64,000 nt of DNA from contig CM030942.1 of assembly GCA_018136815.1 (NCBI GenBank), positions 3,662,574-3,726,573 on the forward strand, read 5' to 3'. Below are positions 29,649 to 38,675 of this stretch, one piece after another (position 1 is the first letter of the stretch; the number at the start of each line of letters is the position of its first letter). The notes beneath the pieces were generated by a model that was not told the origin of the DNA, did no database searches, and worked only from the letters and a program-made list of their open reading frames with translations. This DNA is from Isochrysis galbana (Eukaryota > Haptophyta > Isochrysidales > Isochrysidaceae). A program made the position numbers and the translations under genes.

Positions 29649-30148
29649 GGGTGGAGGAATCCCTCGGCCGCGTCGAGCGTCACGGCGTCGTGGATCGCCG
29701 CTAACTCAGCGCAAAGCTCGTCAAAATGCGTCGGCAGTACGGCAGAGGGTGATGAATGAGTGCTCGCGTGCGGCCGCCGCACGGCTAGAGCAGCTTCGGC
29801 GAGATGGCGGGGCAAGATGACGGAGGAACCGCTAGCCCGGGCACGGGAGGCGGCTAACATTTGGAGCTCGCGCGTAGGGGCGCGGGCAGTTGCAGTAGAC
29901 TTGGCGGCCGAGGAACAACCAACCACGGCGATCCGGTGGATGGCCTCGGCAACGGAATTCAGGGGAAGGAGGTCGTCGCCCTCGAGTTTCGGTGGGCTAG
30001 ACCTGAAGGGGGTTGGCTCCGGCGGGCGATCCCTGGAACGGGGATCCTCCGGAGAGCCGAGAGAAAGAGGAGACGCCGGCGTCCGTATGGTGCGCGACGA
30101 GGGATCGTAGTCGACGGCCCCTGCGTCTCCCGAGTCTGCGGTGGCCAC
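29639..30148 (-). CDS. N-terminal domain of the Gypsy element (possible Gag replacement)
   Basis: Its frame is open beyond 30148 to roughly 30300 with no clear ATG, so the start is undetermined. The second half is conserved with the relic at 2387-2090 (ILPRHLAEAALAVRRP against VMPKDIAEAAQLVLRP; LPTHFDELCAELAAI against LPIHFDEICTALSDI), which shows it is a genuine helical domain. The first half is acidic and Pro/Ser-rich. The frame ends in a stop at 29639, exactly where the methyltransferase-like domain begins in the -1 frame. No CCHC knuckle is present. Confidence 0.6.
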   Translation of the reverse strand: MATADSGDAGAVDYDPSSRTIRTPASPLSLGSPEDPRSRDRPPEPTPFRSSPPKLEGDDLLPLNSVAEAIHRIAVVGCSSAAKSTATARAPTRELQMLAASRARASGSSVILPRHLAEAALAVRRPHASTHSSPSAVLPTHFDELCAELAAIHDAVTLDAAEGFLHPAF

Positions 30149-30654
30149 GGCGTGAGCGCGGAAAGCCGCAGCTCCCTTGGAACCTTCATCTTCATTGACT
30201 CCGGAAGCCGACCCTTCCGGGTCGGGAACCAGATCAGAAACGAGAACGGGTGCAACTTCGAGACGAGAGAATGAACAGACGACGGAGAAATATAACGAAC
30301 CGGGGAGAGAGGTGAAGAGGAGACACTAGTCTCCGCCTCAACAGCACGAGAACCTACGGTAGACAACGACGATTCGTCCGCAGAGCGGCTCCGGCTATGG
30401 CCCTTGGAGAGAGGTCTCCAGTGGGGTCCCGCCGGGAAAGAGCAGAAACAGGTAAAGCAGCAACAACGTTTTCGGACGCGGCAGCGCCACGTCGGACTAT
30501 CCATAGAACCTAGAGCAGAAGATGATACCGAGTCGACAGCCTCGAGGGCTTCACAACTGATTGTTTACGAAACGAAGAGACCGAAAGACGCGTCGAATCC
30601 ACCTAGCCACCCCTTGGGCAGGGCGTCGGGGGTGAATCCAGGGATGAAGATGCG
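30149..30654 (-). other. 5' region of the Gypsy element up to the assembly gap
   Basis: It holds the upstream part of the N-terminal frame (to about 30300) and then non-coding sequence that probably includes the leader or 5' LTR. I found no match to the 3' side and no primer-binding site I can name. Confidence 0.3.
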
Positions 30655-30754
30655 NNNNNNNNNNNNNNNNNNNNNNNNNNNNNNNNNNNNNNNNNNNNNN
30701 NNNNNNNNNNNNNNNNNNNNNNNNNNNNNNNNNNNNNNNNNNNNNNNNNNNNNN
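30655..30754. other. Assembly gap (100 N)
   Basis: Exactly 100 N, the conventional size for a gap of unknown length. It interrupts the 5' flank of the Gypsy element, and the true distance to the SGNH gene is unknown. Confidence 0.99.
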
Positions 30755-30790
30755 TCAGTCGCACGAGCTGCGCCACTATCACCGGCTCTC

Positions 30791-33002
30791 TCACTTGTCG
30801 ATGCGCGGCTCGGTTGGTCGCACGTTGAACCCTGCTTGGTGCCCCCATTTGAGCTCGCCCTTTCTTGAGGCGGTCATGAGAGATAGCACCTTGAATTTGA
30901 ACTCACCCGAGCCCGATTCAGGCAGAATAGTCACCTTCATGACGCACCCACAGGCTTGGCGTGGCGGTGGTGGAGCGCCTTTCGGCCTGGACACTCGGTG
31001 CATGTCGATCACATGCGCCTTGAACACTGAAAACTGGCCACCCTTGACGAAAGCGTCTACGTCGGTGGGCTCGCACCTGCAATCGCCCGAGCATGTGACG
31101 CGCGCCTTCCCCATATGCTCATACGATACCAAATGGCCTAAGAGCGCCGCAAACGACTCGCCGGGCTGCAGGCGCGCCACGTCGAGGCAGAACTCCGCGT
31201 GCTCGCCCGGCTTGGTCCCGATGATGCCAGGCTTCATCTTGGCGTCTGTGCCTTCGATACGAAAGGCAAAAGTTGACGTGTTCAGCATCGCTCGCGTCAA
31301 TTCATCACCCTTCAGACAGAGCCCCACGGGAGCTTCAACGGACTTTGAGAGCAGCGGCGGACCGAGCATGGACCCACCGCTCTGAGGCGAGGTCGCCGTT
31401 ACGCCACGAGCGCTGCTTTCCCTCTCAACCTTGGTCGCTGCCGCGACCTCGGCAGCAATGGAAGCACATTGGTCGCCGGGAGGGGGGGATCGAGCTGCGG
31501 CTGCCGCGGCACGGCGCTCAACAACGGTAGCAACAGCAGCCCGGAGGCGGCCAATGAGCAGCTGTGCCATAAGCGAGTGGCCCCATGCCGCCGGATGGTG
31601 CCGGTCGTGAAAGACCTACGAGGCGGGGACAAATGTGACGATCGCTTGATGTAATCAGGCAGAGAGCTCGGCGCAGCACCATCCTCTAGGAGCATACGCC
31701 AGTGATACGCCAGTGTCTACGCTCTGTAAAATTGGGGATGCACGCCTTTCCTAGGCTGAGACCTAAATATACGGCACTCCCTTCCTGGGCCACCCCTCCT
31801 CGGCCACCCGGCTCTCACACCTTCTTGAGCGGAAAGCGCGATGAGTTCTGCTTGAGCTCTGAGAAAAGTGCGGAACGGAGGGAAACGCACGGCACGGCGT
31901 AGTACTGCGCAACCGACAGAATGGCATCCTCGGCCGGTGCGTTCCACGTGAACCCTAGGTCTACCTCATTCGACCACGGCGGCGCGTCCAGGCAGCCGTA
32001 TGGCGTGCAACCTGAGAAATAGATTTTGCTCATATCCAAGCCGCCTCGATTGCCCGGCATATGCTGCATCAACTCCATTGTGTTCAGGATAAGTATGGCG
32101 GGCGCATTTCGGAGGCGCAGAAGCCTCCGGATCATCCTCTCAAATGACTGCGCGTCATCGTTGCTTGTAATATCAAAGTTGACGGCGTACTCCACGATGA
32201 TCAAGTCGGCGGCTTGTGGCACATGCCACTGAAGGCAATGCTCCATGTACGAGGGCCCCGAGGCTGGTACTGCGCCGCAGTAGTGCTCATGCATCGTTGT
32301 CTCGGGGTTTGCGAGCGGGAATGAGGCATTGATCCACTGATACAGCTTCCAGTGATATAGCGCGTGCGATTTGGAAGTGGTGAAGGTTGTGCCGAACGAT
32401 ACTGAGCCTCCAAGGATGCTCAGCTTGATCCCACGCCCATCGAGCAATTTTGCAGCTAAGCACTCAAGCCGTGCAGGGTCACCTTGGACAGCCACTCCTC
32501 GGGCCACCTGTCGACTGTCCAGGAACTGCCACGAGTCATTGTGCACCTCCTTCCACCACTCCCGATGACTTACCCTCGGGTGCCGCCAAAGCAGCTTGAG
32601 CCGCGCCTCAGAGGTGGAGAAGCGGGAGCTGTCGAATTGGCTAGTCGACGTGGATGAGGCCGAGCTCGCCCTCGCCTCAGACAGAGCAGCAGGTGGGCAG
32701 GTAGCCTTTGGACAGGCGGCAGGTGGGGGGCAGCTGGCGGAATCTGGCAGCGGTGAGGCCGCAGTCGTGCCACTATCCACCCCACGCCCTGCTGCGTCGG
32801 CAGCGGCAGCAGCAGTGGCGACCTCTGCAGGCACCATCCACCGTGGCGACGCCATCTTGACTGTGGCGGGTGAAGAACCGAGAGCTACCGAATACTGTTG
32901 GCGCATGAGTAGGAAGAGTGCAGTGAGGAGCAGCCCCGTATTGAGAACGTCCGCCGGCCTCCACGCTGCACGGAGTGGCCCCGCGGCCATGAGTGGTGCC
33001 AT
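30791..33002 (-). CDS. SGNH/GDSL-fold esterase or acyltransferase-like type II membrane protein (two exons)
   Basis: Exons 33002-31821 and 31615-30791 give about 668 residues. The donor is GTGTGA and the acceptor CCTCGTAG, in phase 0. Start is the ATG at 33002-33000; upstream codons are GA-repeat. Residues ~19-36 form a signal anchor, then a Ser/Ala/Pro stem. The SGNH fold starts at ~196 with LSILGGSVSFG (nucleophile Ser ~200). LIIVEYAVNFD follows at ~268-277, and the catalytic Asp/His block FHDRHHP at ~396-402 falls just after the splice junction, which confirms the intron. The C-terminal ~200 residues include Cys-rich GDCRCEP and look like a beta-sandwich module. Family members acetylate or deacetylate polysaccharides in the secretory pathway; the substrate is unknown. 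Confidence 0.75.
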
Positions 33003-33039
33003 CGGAGAAGAGCTCGAGCACTGCCCAACTCTCTCAATG

Positions 33040-33275
33040 CTAGGCCGCCTCGCTCCCTCTCGCTCGTTTCCTCCCCCCCGCTCACACTCGCTACCGTCCT
33101 CCCTCTCCCTTCCTCCCTCCCTTTCCCTCCCTCTCTCTCTCTCTCCTTCCCCCTTCCCCCCTCCCCCCTCCTCCAGCACGGCGCGCAGCTGGCGCGTCGG
33201 GCCGCCCGCCACCGCCCGCCGCCCGAACCCTCTCCCTCTCCTTCCTCTCTCCTCCCCCCCCCCAAAAAAAAAACT
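33040..33275 (-). promoter_or_regulatory. Purine/pyrimidine tract upstream of the SGNH gene
   Basis: CCCTCCCTCTCTCTC runs on the plus strand, that is GA-rich on the coding strand, begin about 40 bases before the start codon and end in a poly-C/poly-A junction at 33253-33272. Probably 5' UTR or promoter. Confidence 0.4.
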
Positions 33276-33782
33276 TACGCTTCCGGACCGCCGAGCAGTG
33301 GAGGCTGGGGCTTGGCTGCTTTGCGCTTTGCTCTTTGCTCTTTGCTCCCCTGCCCCTGCCCCCCCTGCCTCTCCCTCGCTCGCCCCGCCGGCCACGGGTG
33401 CCACCCGGAGGCCCCTATCTGCCCGGCGACCAGGAATAGGGGTGAGGGGGGGGGGGTTCAGCTCGAGGGCAGGCCCAAGGCGTGGGTGGGGGTGCGGCGG
33501 TGCGGCTCGCGACCCGCGCTCATGGGCTCATCACGGGCTCACGGGGGCACGGGGTGCCTAGTCGTGGGAGTGATGGTGAGGGATGAAGGATGCTCAGCTC
33601 ATGTCAAAGGGCAAGCAAGGTGTTGGTAGTGGGGGAGGTGTGGATGGAGCTGTGGATCCTTACCCTTACCAGCCAGTGTCCAGTGTATGAACATGAGGAG
33701 TGGGAGTGGGGAGTGGGGAGTGGGAGTGGGAGTGGGGAGGGACAAGGACGAGGACGAGGAGGGCTGGGGAGACAAGGCGAGA

Positions 33783-33885
33783 AGCGTTCAATCACCACCA
33801 CCGAACACATGGAAAAGCGTTCAATCACCACCACCGAACACATGGAAAAGCGTTCAATCACCACCGGTCACATGGAAAAGCTTTC
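33783..33885 (+). repeat. 33-bp tandem repeat, three copies
   Basis: GCGTTCAATCACCACC plus ACCGAACACATGGAAAA repeats three times, the third unit shortened, with diverged extra copies to about 33940. It is the reverse complement of the unit at 15655-15755. Confidence 0.85.
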
Positions 33886-34067
33886 AATGCTCAATCACCC
33901 ACCACCTACCACCAACCACTGAACACATGGAAAGCGTGCCAATCGCCAATCAGGTAGAGGGAGCATGGAAAGACCACCCACAGAATATATATCTTGGGAC
34001 CGGAGAATCCTTCCGTCGGCCGAGGAGAAGAGGAAGGAGAGAAAGAGAGGAGAGAGAGAGTCTCACA

Positions 34068-34300
34068 GAGCAACTGCAGAGCGTGAAGTCGAAGTCGTGT
34101 TTGTTTATTACCTTAAAAAGCCAACAATTATAGTAACAGAAAAACAAAATTCGAATCGCAAACTTTGAGACCAAAATCTGCAAACCTGGGCTTGAGACCA
34201 TGGGCGGGAATCCGAGAATCTGTGTGTCTTGGGTGTCAGTAGCAACACGGGGAACTGTTCAATTGTGAGTGTGGGCACGTACCTAACACGAACATTCATG
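34068..34300 (+). repeat. Dispersed repeat, copy 1 (pair with 58445-58690)
   Basis: About 230 bases aligned with scattered substitutions: shared blocks include CAACTGCAGAGCG, AACAAAATTCGAATCGCAAA and AACACGGGGAACTGTTCAAT. Same orientation in both places. Not coding; probably the remains of one element family. Confidence 0.7.
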
Positions 34301-34380
34301 CCTATACCTATACTGCCTACGGCCTACGGCCTACGGCCTTCAGCTTCATTCAGCTTCAGAACGGATAAAGGTACCCAGCT

Positions 34381-35003
34381 TTCTAGGACCCGTCCTAGAA
34401 ACTAGGACGGACTTTGCTAGGTGAGAACATGAGCATACCATGTTATTTTGTCCCAAACCTTGGCTATTGAGTTACCACATGCATGTCCTCATTAAATGTT
34501 CCAAGTGTACCTAGGCACCATTCCCTCAGCAACACCAAGTTTTGTGACGCGTCTGCGGGTCACCTGGTCGGAATTGCTGCTTGTCCTAGAAACGGGAGAA
34601 ATGGCTGATACCACCCAATGGGGAGCTCTTCTACCCATGGTCCCCAGGAGATGAAATGTTGCTTTGACTGCCCTCTTTGAGACCTTCAGTGACCACCAAG
34701 CTTGGTTTTGTCATCTAAGTGTCCAATCCGCTAGCCTACTGCTCCAAAAGGTCTAAAATAAAACTCCTCTGGTGCGAGCGGACGCCCGAGTGCAGCACCG
34801 CATGCTGAATGTGGTAGCAAAAGTAAGCAAAGACAAGCTCCGCAGAGTTGGTCATGGGGAGAGCTAAGGTTGAATGGGTTGTGGAGATGGTTTGCTCCAG
34901 GTGATGGGATGTCTCATAAGCTCACCATGGGCTACAATGGAGAGTCCTAGAAATCCAAGAATTTTCTAGGACGTGGTCCTAGTTTCTAGGACGGAATTTT
35001 TTG
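34381..35003. mobile_element. MITE-like segment with short terminal inverted repeats
   Basis: The left end (TTCTAGGAC, CGTCCTAGAAACTAGGACG) and the right end (TCCTAGTTTCTAGGACGGA) carry inverted ~20-bp sequences that are themselves near-palindromes. The ~620-bp interior has no ORF and contains further TCCTAGAAA words at about 34580 and 34945. A target duplication is not clear. Confidence 0.4.
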
Positions 35004-35528
35004 TCCGAGAAGGGCGGGAATACAACAGGATGAGAGCCGCCACGGGGAAATCGCTCGCTGCATGCCGATGACCGCATTGGAAATGACCTCAAGATTGCGT
35101 GGATAATATCATGAAAATCATAATAATTAGCTTTGCCGGCTAGGTGGGCGGCCGGCATGCGCAAACAGATCCCCCCCCCGGTCCAGCCTCTCGATTAGTA
35201 CGTTGGTCGCTCAAATTGGCTGAATATCGGTTCGAAATTGAGCATAAGCCGGGCGCCATTCACCAAGACGCGGATGGTCTATAGCCGGATTTTGATCCGT
35301 TGGTTACCGTTGATGACACCGAGAATCTTGTTGGCTCAATTGCTGTGGCGCAGCTGTCCAGGAAGCTGTTTCCAGTGCTAAGTCTAAGTCCCGAGATTCG
35401 GCCCGAAGCCTCCAAAATAGGGATCGAATGAAACGCAGTGTGGACACATCGAGCGAAGCCATTGTTGAATCCTATCTCGCCGTAGGAACACCGACTGAAG
35501 AAGAGCTCCGCGCCTTGAGCTTGCCGAC

Positions 35529-37582
35529 GACCCTCTAGCTAATAAAAAAAATCTTCTTAAAAATCTCCGCTACATGTGCGACATGAGGCAGTGTGCTTGT
35601 GGACCTCCCTACTGCCCACCCTTAACCCCTAACAACCCCCTTCCCCTTCCCCAGTTCCCTCTTTAGCGGAGAAGCTGGTTCCGGGGAGACCGCGCGCGCT
35701 GCTTCGGCCAGGGGTTGGAGAGAAGGGGGCGGGAGACTATGGCTTCTCCTTTGCTCCGGCTCGGCTTGAATCTCCTTCTCTTATATCTCCTAGCGTCCCT
35801 CTTGCTGTCCGTTGGGGTCTCTATTAAGAGAGGTTAAACTACTCTAGGCGATGTTGCGCATATCCAGGCCTCCCGCCGCCTGCCGGAGGTCTTCCGATAT
35901 TTCTAGGTTGAAGTCTTTGTCCACCGTGTAGAGAGGGCTTATCATTTTCTTAATATGTTTGTTGCTCGGGGCGTGTAGCCCCATATTTTCTCGTTGTTTC
36001 TTTAGTCGCTGAAAGAAACCGACTTTCGCCGTTACTAGTAAGTGGTATCTCGCAAGGATCGCTCTTAAGATCGACTTAGCGGACCTCCCGTCCGCGTTAC
36101 CGTATTGTATGTTATAGAAGTCCGTTAGGATATATCTCCATGCCAGGATACCTAAGTATCCCGAGGAGGGATGCGGTCTATCCACTTGATAGCAGAAAAG
36201 ACGCTGGGCTACTTCAGATCCCGGCCTAAGGTTGATCCCTAAAAGTCCCTCTATGAATTCGAAAACGGGCTCCGTCGCGATACAGGAGGCTAAATGCGTG
36301 GAACTCTCGGGAGCTATGCCGCAAAAACGACATGTTGGATCGTCAGCAAAACGATTCGCCGTAGCTATTCTCCTGTGTAAAACGTGTTTGAAGTGCATAT
36401 AGGAGTCCCTTGGTGTCAGAAAGTTATACTTGTATAGTTGCGATACTTGCTTCCACTTTCCCGTGAGGACAGGTAACCTCTTTTCCCATCTTAGTGTGGA
36501 TTTTTGTGCCTTCGTTTTCCTCATCGCGAGGAACGCCTTAGTCAAGGCCTTGACGTTTATCTCTTCTAGCGTTTTATGCGTGCCTTTGAGAGTGTATTCC
36601 TGAGGTATCGGATACGCCGTATCCGCTGGCCCGTCGTACGCTCGTCCCCACTTCAGCGGAGTGTATAGCTCGTCGGGTAGTAGCTGCGGGCTGATCCGTT
36701 CGTAGATATGGGGTTCTCCCATTACATTGAGCTTAACTTCGTGGTAGTCGCCCTTCCGGTTCAAATAGTAATTATGATCTTTGTCCACAAGAATGTCTCC
36801 TATATCGTCGTGTGCGTCTGGATCTTCTTGCGGGGCTAGTTCGTGCTCCTCCGGAGTGGGGGTTAGGATGTCGCATGCTTTCTAAGAAGGTCCATATAGT
36901 TAGCGGTGGCTTCTCGAAGCCTTGCTCTAGACCATTCGGATATCTTCTCCCACGACTTGAGAAGTGGGCCTACCGATATGTAATTGCCTCTATGGCGTAT
37001 CCATCTTTCTCCGTCCGGCAAGAATGCCGCACATTCGCACATTCGTCTGTGGTGTATATGTCCCCCGTATCCGGGTTGATAGTATTATGAACTATACCTG
37101 TCTGTAGAGATTCCCATTTAGCCCTATGTGAATGGTGGACCGATGGAGCCTTGTGAAAGAGGTTATGCCATACAGGGGAGCCCTGGGTCCCTTCCCGGGT
37201 GCTTGTTTCCCGAAGGAGTTGAACCCGTCTGAAGTTCTCGAGTGCCTGCTTCCAAAAGGCCGGAAGCGTGTTGTTTCCCCGAATGCTAACCGTGAGGCTT
37301 CGCGCATCTACTTTTGAGAAGACCGCCGCCCTCCCCAAGGGGGTGCGGCTATACCATTGATCGAGGACTGTTTTCCAGTCCGCCGATGACGGATTTAGGT
37401 ACCTGATTATCCATATCGCTTGAAGGACCATAGGAAGTAGTCCGACCCCTAGTAGGGGCCCGTTCTCATTTGCCCCCACTCTCGGGTAAGCCGGAAAGGT
37501 TATCCATTTTCGACCCTCTTGCGAGGAGCCCAGTTCGTCCGCCCGTAGTCGGGGGGACCTATCCAAGACCCTCTAGCTAATA
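35529..37582 (-). mobile_element. LINE A, 5'-truncated, with 16-bp target-site duplication
   Basis: The body is 35545-37566, flanked by identical GACCCTCTAGCTAATA at 35529-35544 and 37567-37582. The 3' end on the minus strand is the TTTTTAAGAAGATTTTTTT tail. The minus strand carries two ORF2 pieces in different frames: 37566-36970 (post-RT region, WIIRYLNPSSADW and FWKQALENFRRVQL) and 36788-35844 (CRFCGIAPESSTHLASC finger and AWRYILTDFYNIQY). RT and endonuclease are missing through 5' truncation; a frameshift lies between the pieces. Confidence 0.85.
35844..36788 (-). CDS. LINE A ORF2 C-terminal fragment
   Basis: 314 codons. A CCHC-type finger (CRFC...HLASC) lies at about residues 137-153, as found after the reverse transcriptase of many LINE ORF2 proteins, followed by a conserved tail. 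It lacks catalytic domains and is part of the truncated insertion. The second copy at 56-57 kb matches residues ~60-240 closely. Confidence 0.7.
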   Translation of the reverse strand: MDKDHNYYLNRKGDYHEVKLNVMGEPHIYERISPQLLPDELYTPLKWGRAYDGPADTAYPIPQEYTLKGTHKTLEEINVKALTKAFLAMRKTKAQKSTLRWEKRLPVLTGKWKQVSQLYKYNFLTPRDSYMHFKHVLHRRIATANRFADDPTCRFCGIAPESSTHLASCIATEPVFEFIEGLLGINLRPGSEVAQRLFCYQVDRPHPSSGYLGILAWRYILTDFYNIQYGNADGRSAKSILRAILARYHLLVTAKVGFFQRLKKQRENMGLHAPSNKHIKKMISPLYTVDKDFNLEISEDLRQAAGGLDMRNIA

Positions 37583-38035
37583 GCTAAAGAGGTTAATGCT
37601 AAGATCTCTAAGGCTGGACCCGATGCTGATGCTGCTAGCGCTACTGGTTTTGTACTTCGAGATGGTCTACTCTATCTCGCACGTTCGACAGGGGAGCTTC
37701 ACCGCGTGTAGTCGGCCGTGGGTGCTGCTCCATGCGGTTCGACATTCCTCTTATGCCACAACCACCTCCACAGCCACAGCCACTCCCCGGCAACAACGGA
37801 CCTGCTCGGGGCGCATCGGGGAGCTACCTACGACCTCATCACCCGGCGCACCTAGCAACTACGGCGCACCCACCCAGTTACACGCAGCCAAATCAATCAA
37901 GCACCATTGAGGTGGGCAAATGAAGGCAACGGATATACGAGACAGCCCGGGAGCGCCAAAGAAGCTCTGTCCATAGACTTAGCGCAGCACAATCAAGTGT
38001 GCGCGTTGCCATCCCTCAGCACAACGGGCCATGTA

Positions 38036-38671
38036 CTACCTATGCATTGCCTCGACGCGGTCTTTGAGCCACTCGAAGCAAGCGAAATTTACACCGTTAA
38101 TCACGAAGGCGCGCAGAAGTGTCGGGCCCATGCCACGCACGAGCCATGTGGGGCCAACCTCCCGATTCAGAGCGCGGATTGCTTGCAGAACCGTCGGGGC
38201 TACATGAGGTATGGGCGCGCGTTGTGGCTCCGCCCGCATGATTGCACGCATGGTGGGTGGACGCACGGATGAATCTGCAAGGTCCGACCCGAGAACAAAT
38301 GACTCGGATTTACCGGGCCGAAGAGCTAGAGTTGTATACGAGCCCCTCGCTAGCTTGGGTAACTCGCTAACGCCCTTGTGAATGTCGATAGGTCGTTCGA
38401 AATCGTGCTGAGAGATGTGGCTCCCAATCCCCAAGTGGATGGCCAGCCACACCACCACTCGCGCCTGCTGTCGTGCCTTAATGACGTCCAACGGGTAGGT
38501 GCAGGCGTATGCGAAGACGCCTGCGAATCCACCCGCAAGCAAGGGAGCTGCCAGTCGCCCCAGCCCAAAACGTTCCCTCAGCTTGGGCTGCACCGCATGG
38601 TAGAAGCCAAAATACATCGCTGCCGAGGGCGCCTGACGCATCACAATCGCCGTTCCCCCAGCGAGCAACTG
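38036..38671 (-). pseudogene. Mitochondrial carrier family protein, C-terminal fragment
   Basis: The first part (RQAPSAAMYFGFYHAVQPKL) is the end of carrier repeat 2. YPLDVIKARQQ is the PxDxxKxRxQ signature of repeat 3. GMGPTLLRAFVINGVNFACF ends the last helix. The middle (about 38470-38275) does not fit the family and is probably an intron (TTGCAG acceptor at 38275), although no donor with matching phase is clear. Repeat 1 and half of repeat 2, some 170 residues, are absent. The frame begins only a few bases after the stop of the GT25 gene, at an AG that looks like an acceptor (GGCCCCAG). It is either a rearranged 5'-truncated copy or exons now separated by that gene. Confidence 0.6.
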
Positions 38672-38675
38672 GGGC

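Larger units (their letters stand above)
23446..30148 (-). mobile_element. Ty3/Gypsy chromovirus with a methyltransferase-like domain
   Basis: Order on the minus strand: N-terminal domain (30148-29639), phage-type cytosine-methyltransferase-like domain (29648-29077), linker, protease, reverse transcriptase, RNase H, integrase, chromodomain. The integrase after RT/RNase H places it in Ty3/Gypsy, and the C-terminal chromodomain in the chromoviruses. No Gag zinc knuckle (CCHC) is visible; the methyltransferase-like region occupies that place. Two frame changes separate the first three blocks, while the Pol frame is intact, so the copy is young but perhaps not fully functional. Confidence 0.85.
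35177..37715 (+). pseudogene. Gypsy Pol relic split by a LINE insertion
   Basis: On the plus strand, 35177-35283 encodes the end of an RNase H (RLVRWSLKLAEYRFEIEHK, HQDADGL) like that of the large Gypsy element. After a stop, SYLAVGTPTEEEL at about 35470 matches the following linker. The match resumes beyond the LINE at 37583-37710 (FVLRDGLLYLARSTGELHRV). Stops and frameshifts throughout mark it as dead. Confidence 0.75.

Noticed and set aside
29400..29660. Conserved programmed -1 frameshift between element ORFs
   Set aside because: The relic copy changes frame at the same borders in the opposite sense, so a conserved slippery mechanism is not supported.
21951..30654. Paired LTRs of the Gypsy element
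   Set aside because: I compared the 3' flank with the visible 5' flank and found no shared sequence; the 5' LTR may lie in the gap.
33783..33885. CRISPR-like array
   Set aside because: Repeat units are contiguous with no unique spacers; this is a plain tandem repeat in a eukaryotic genome.
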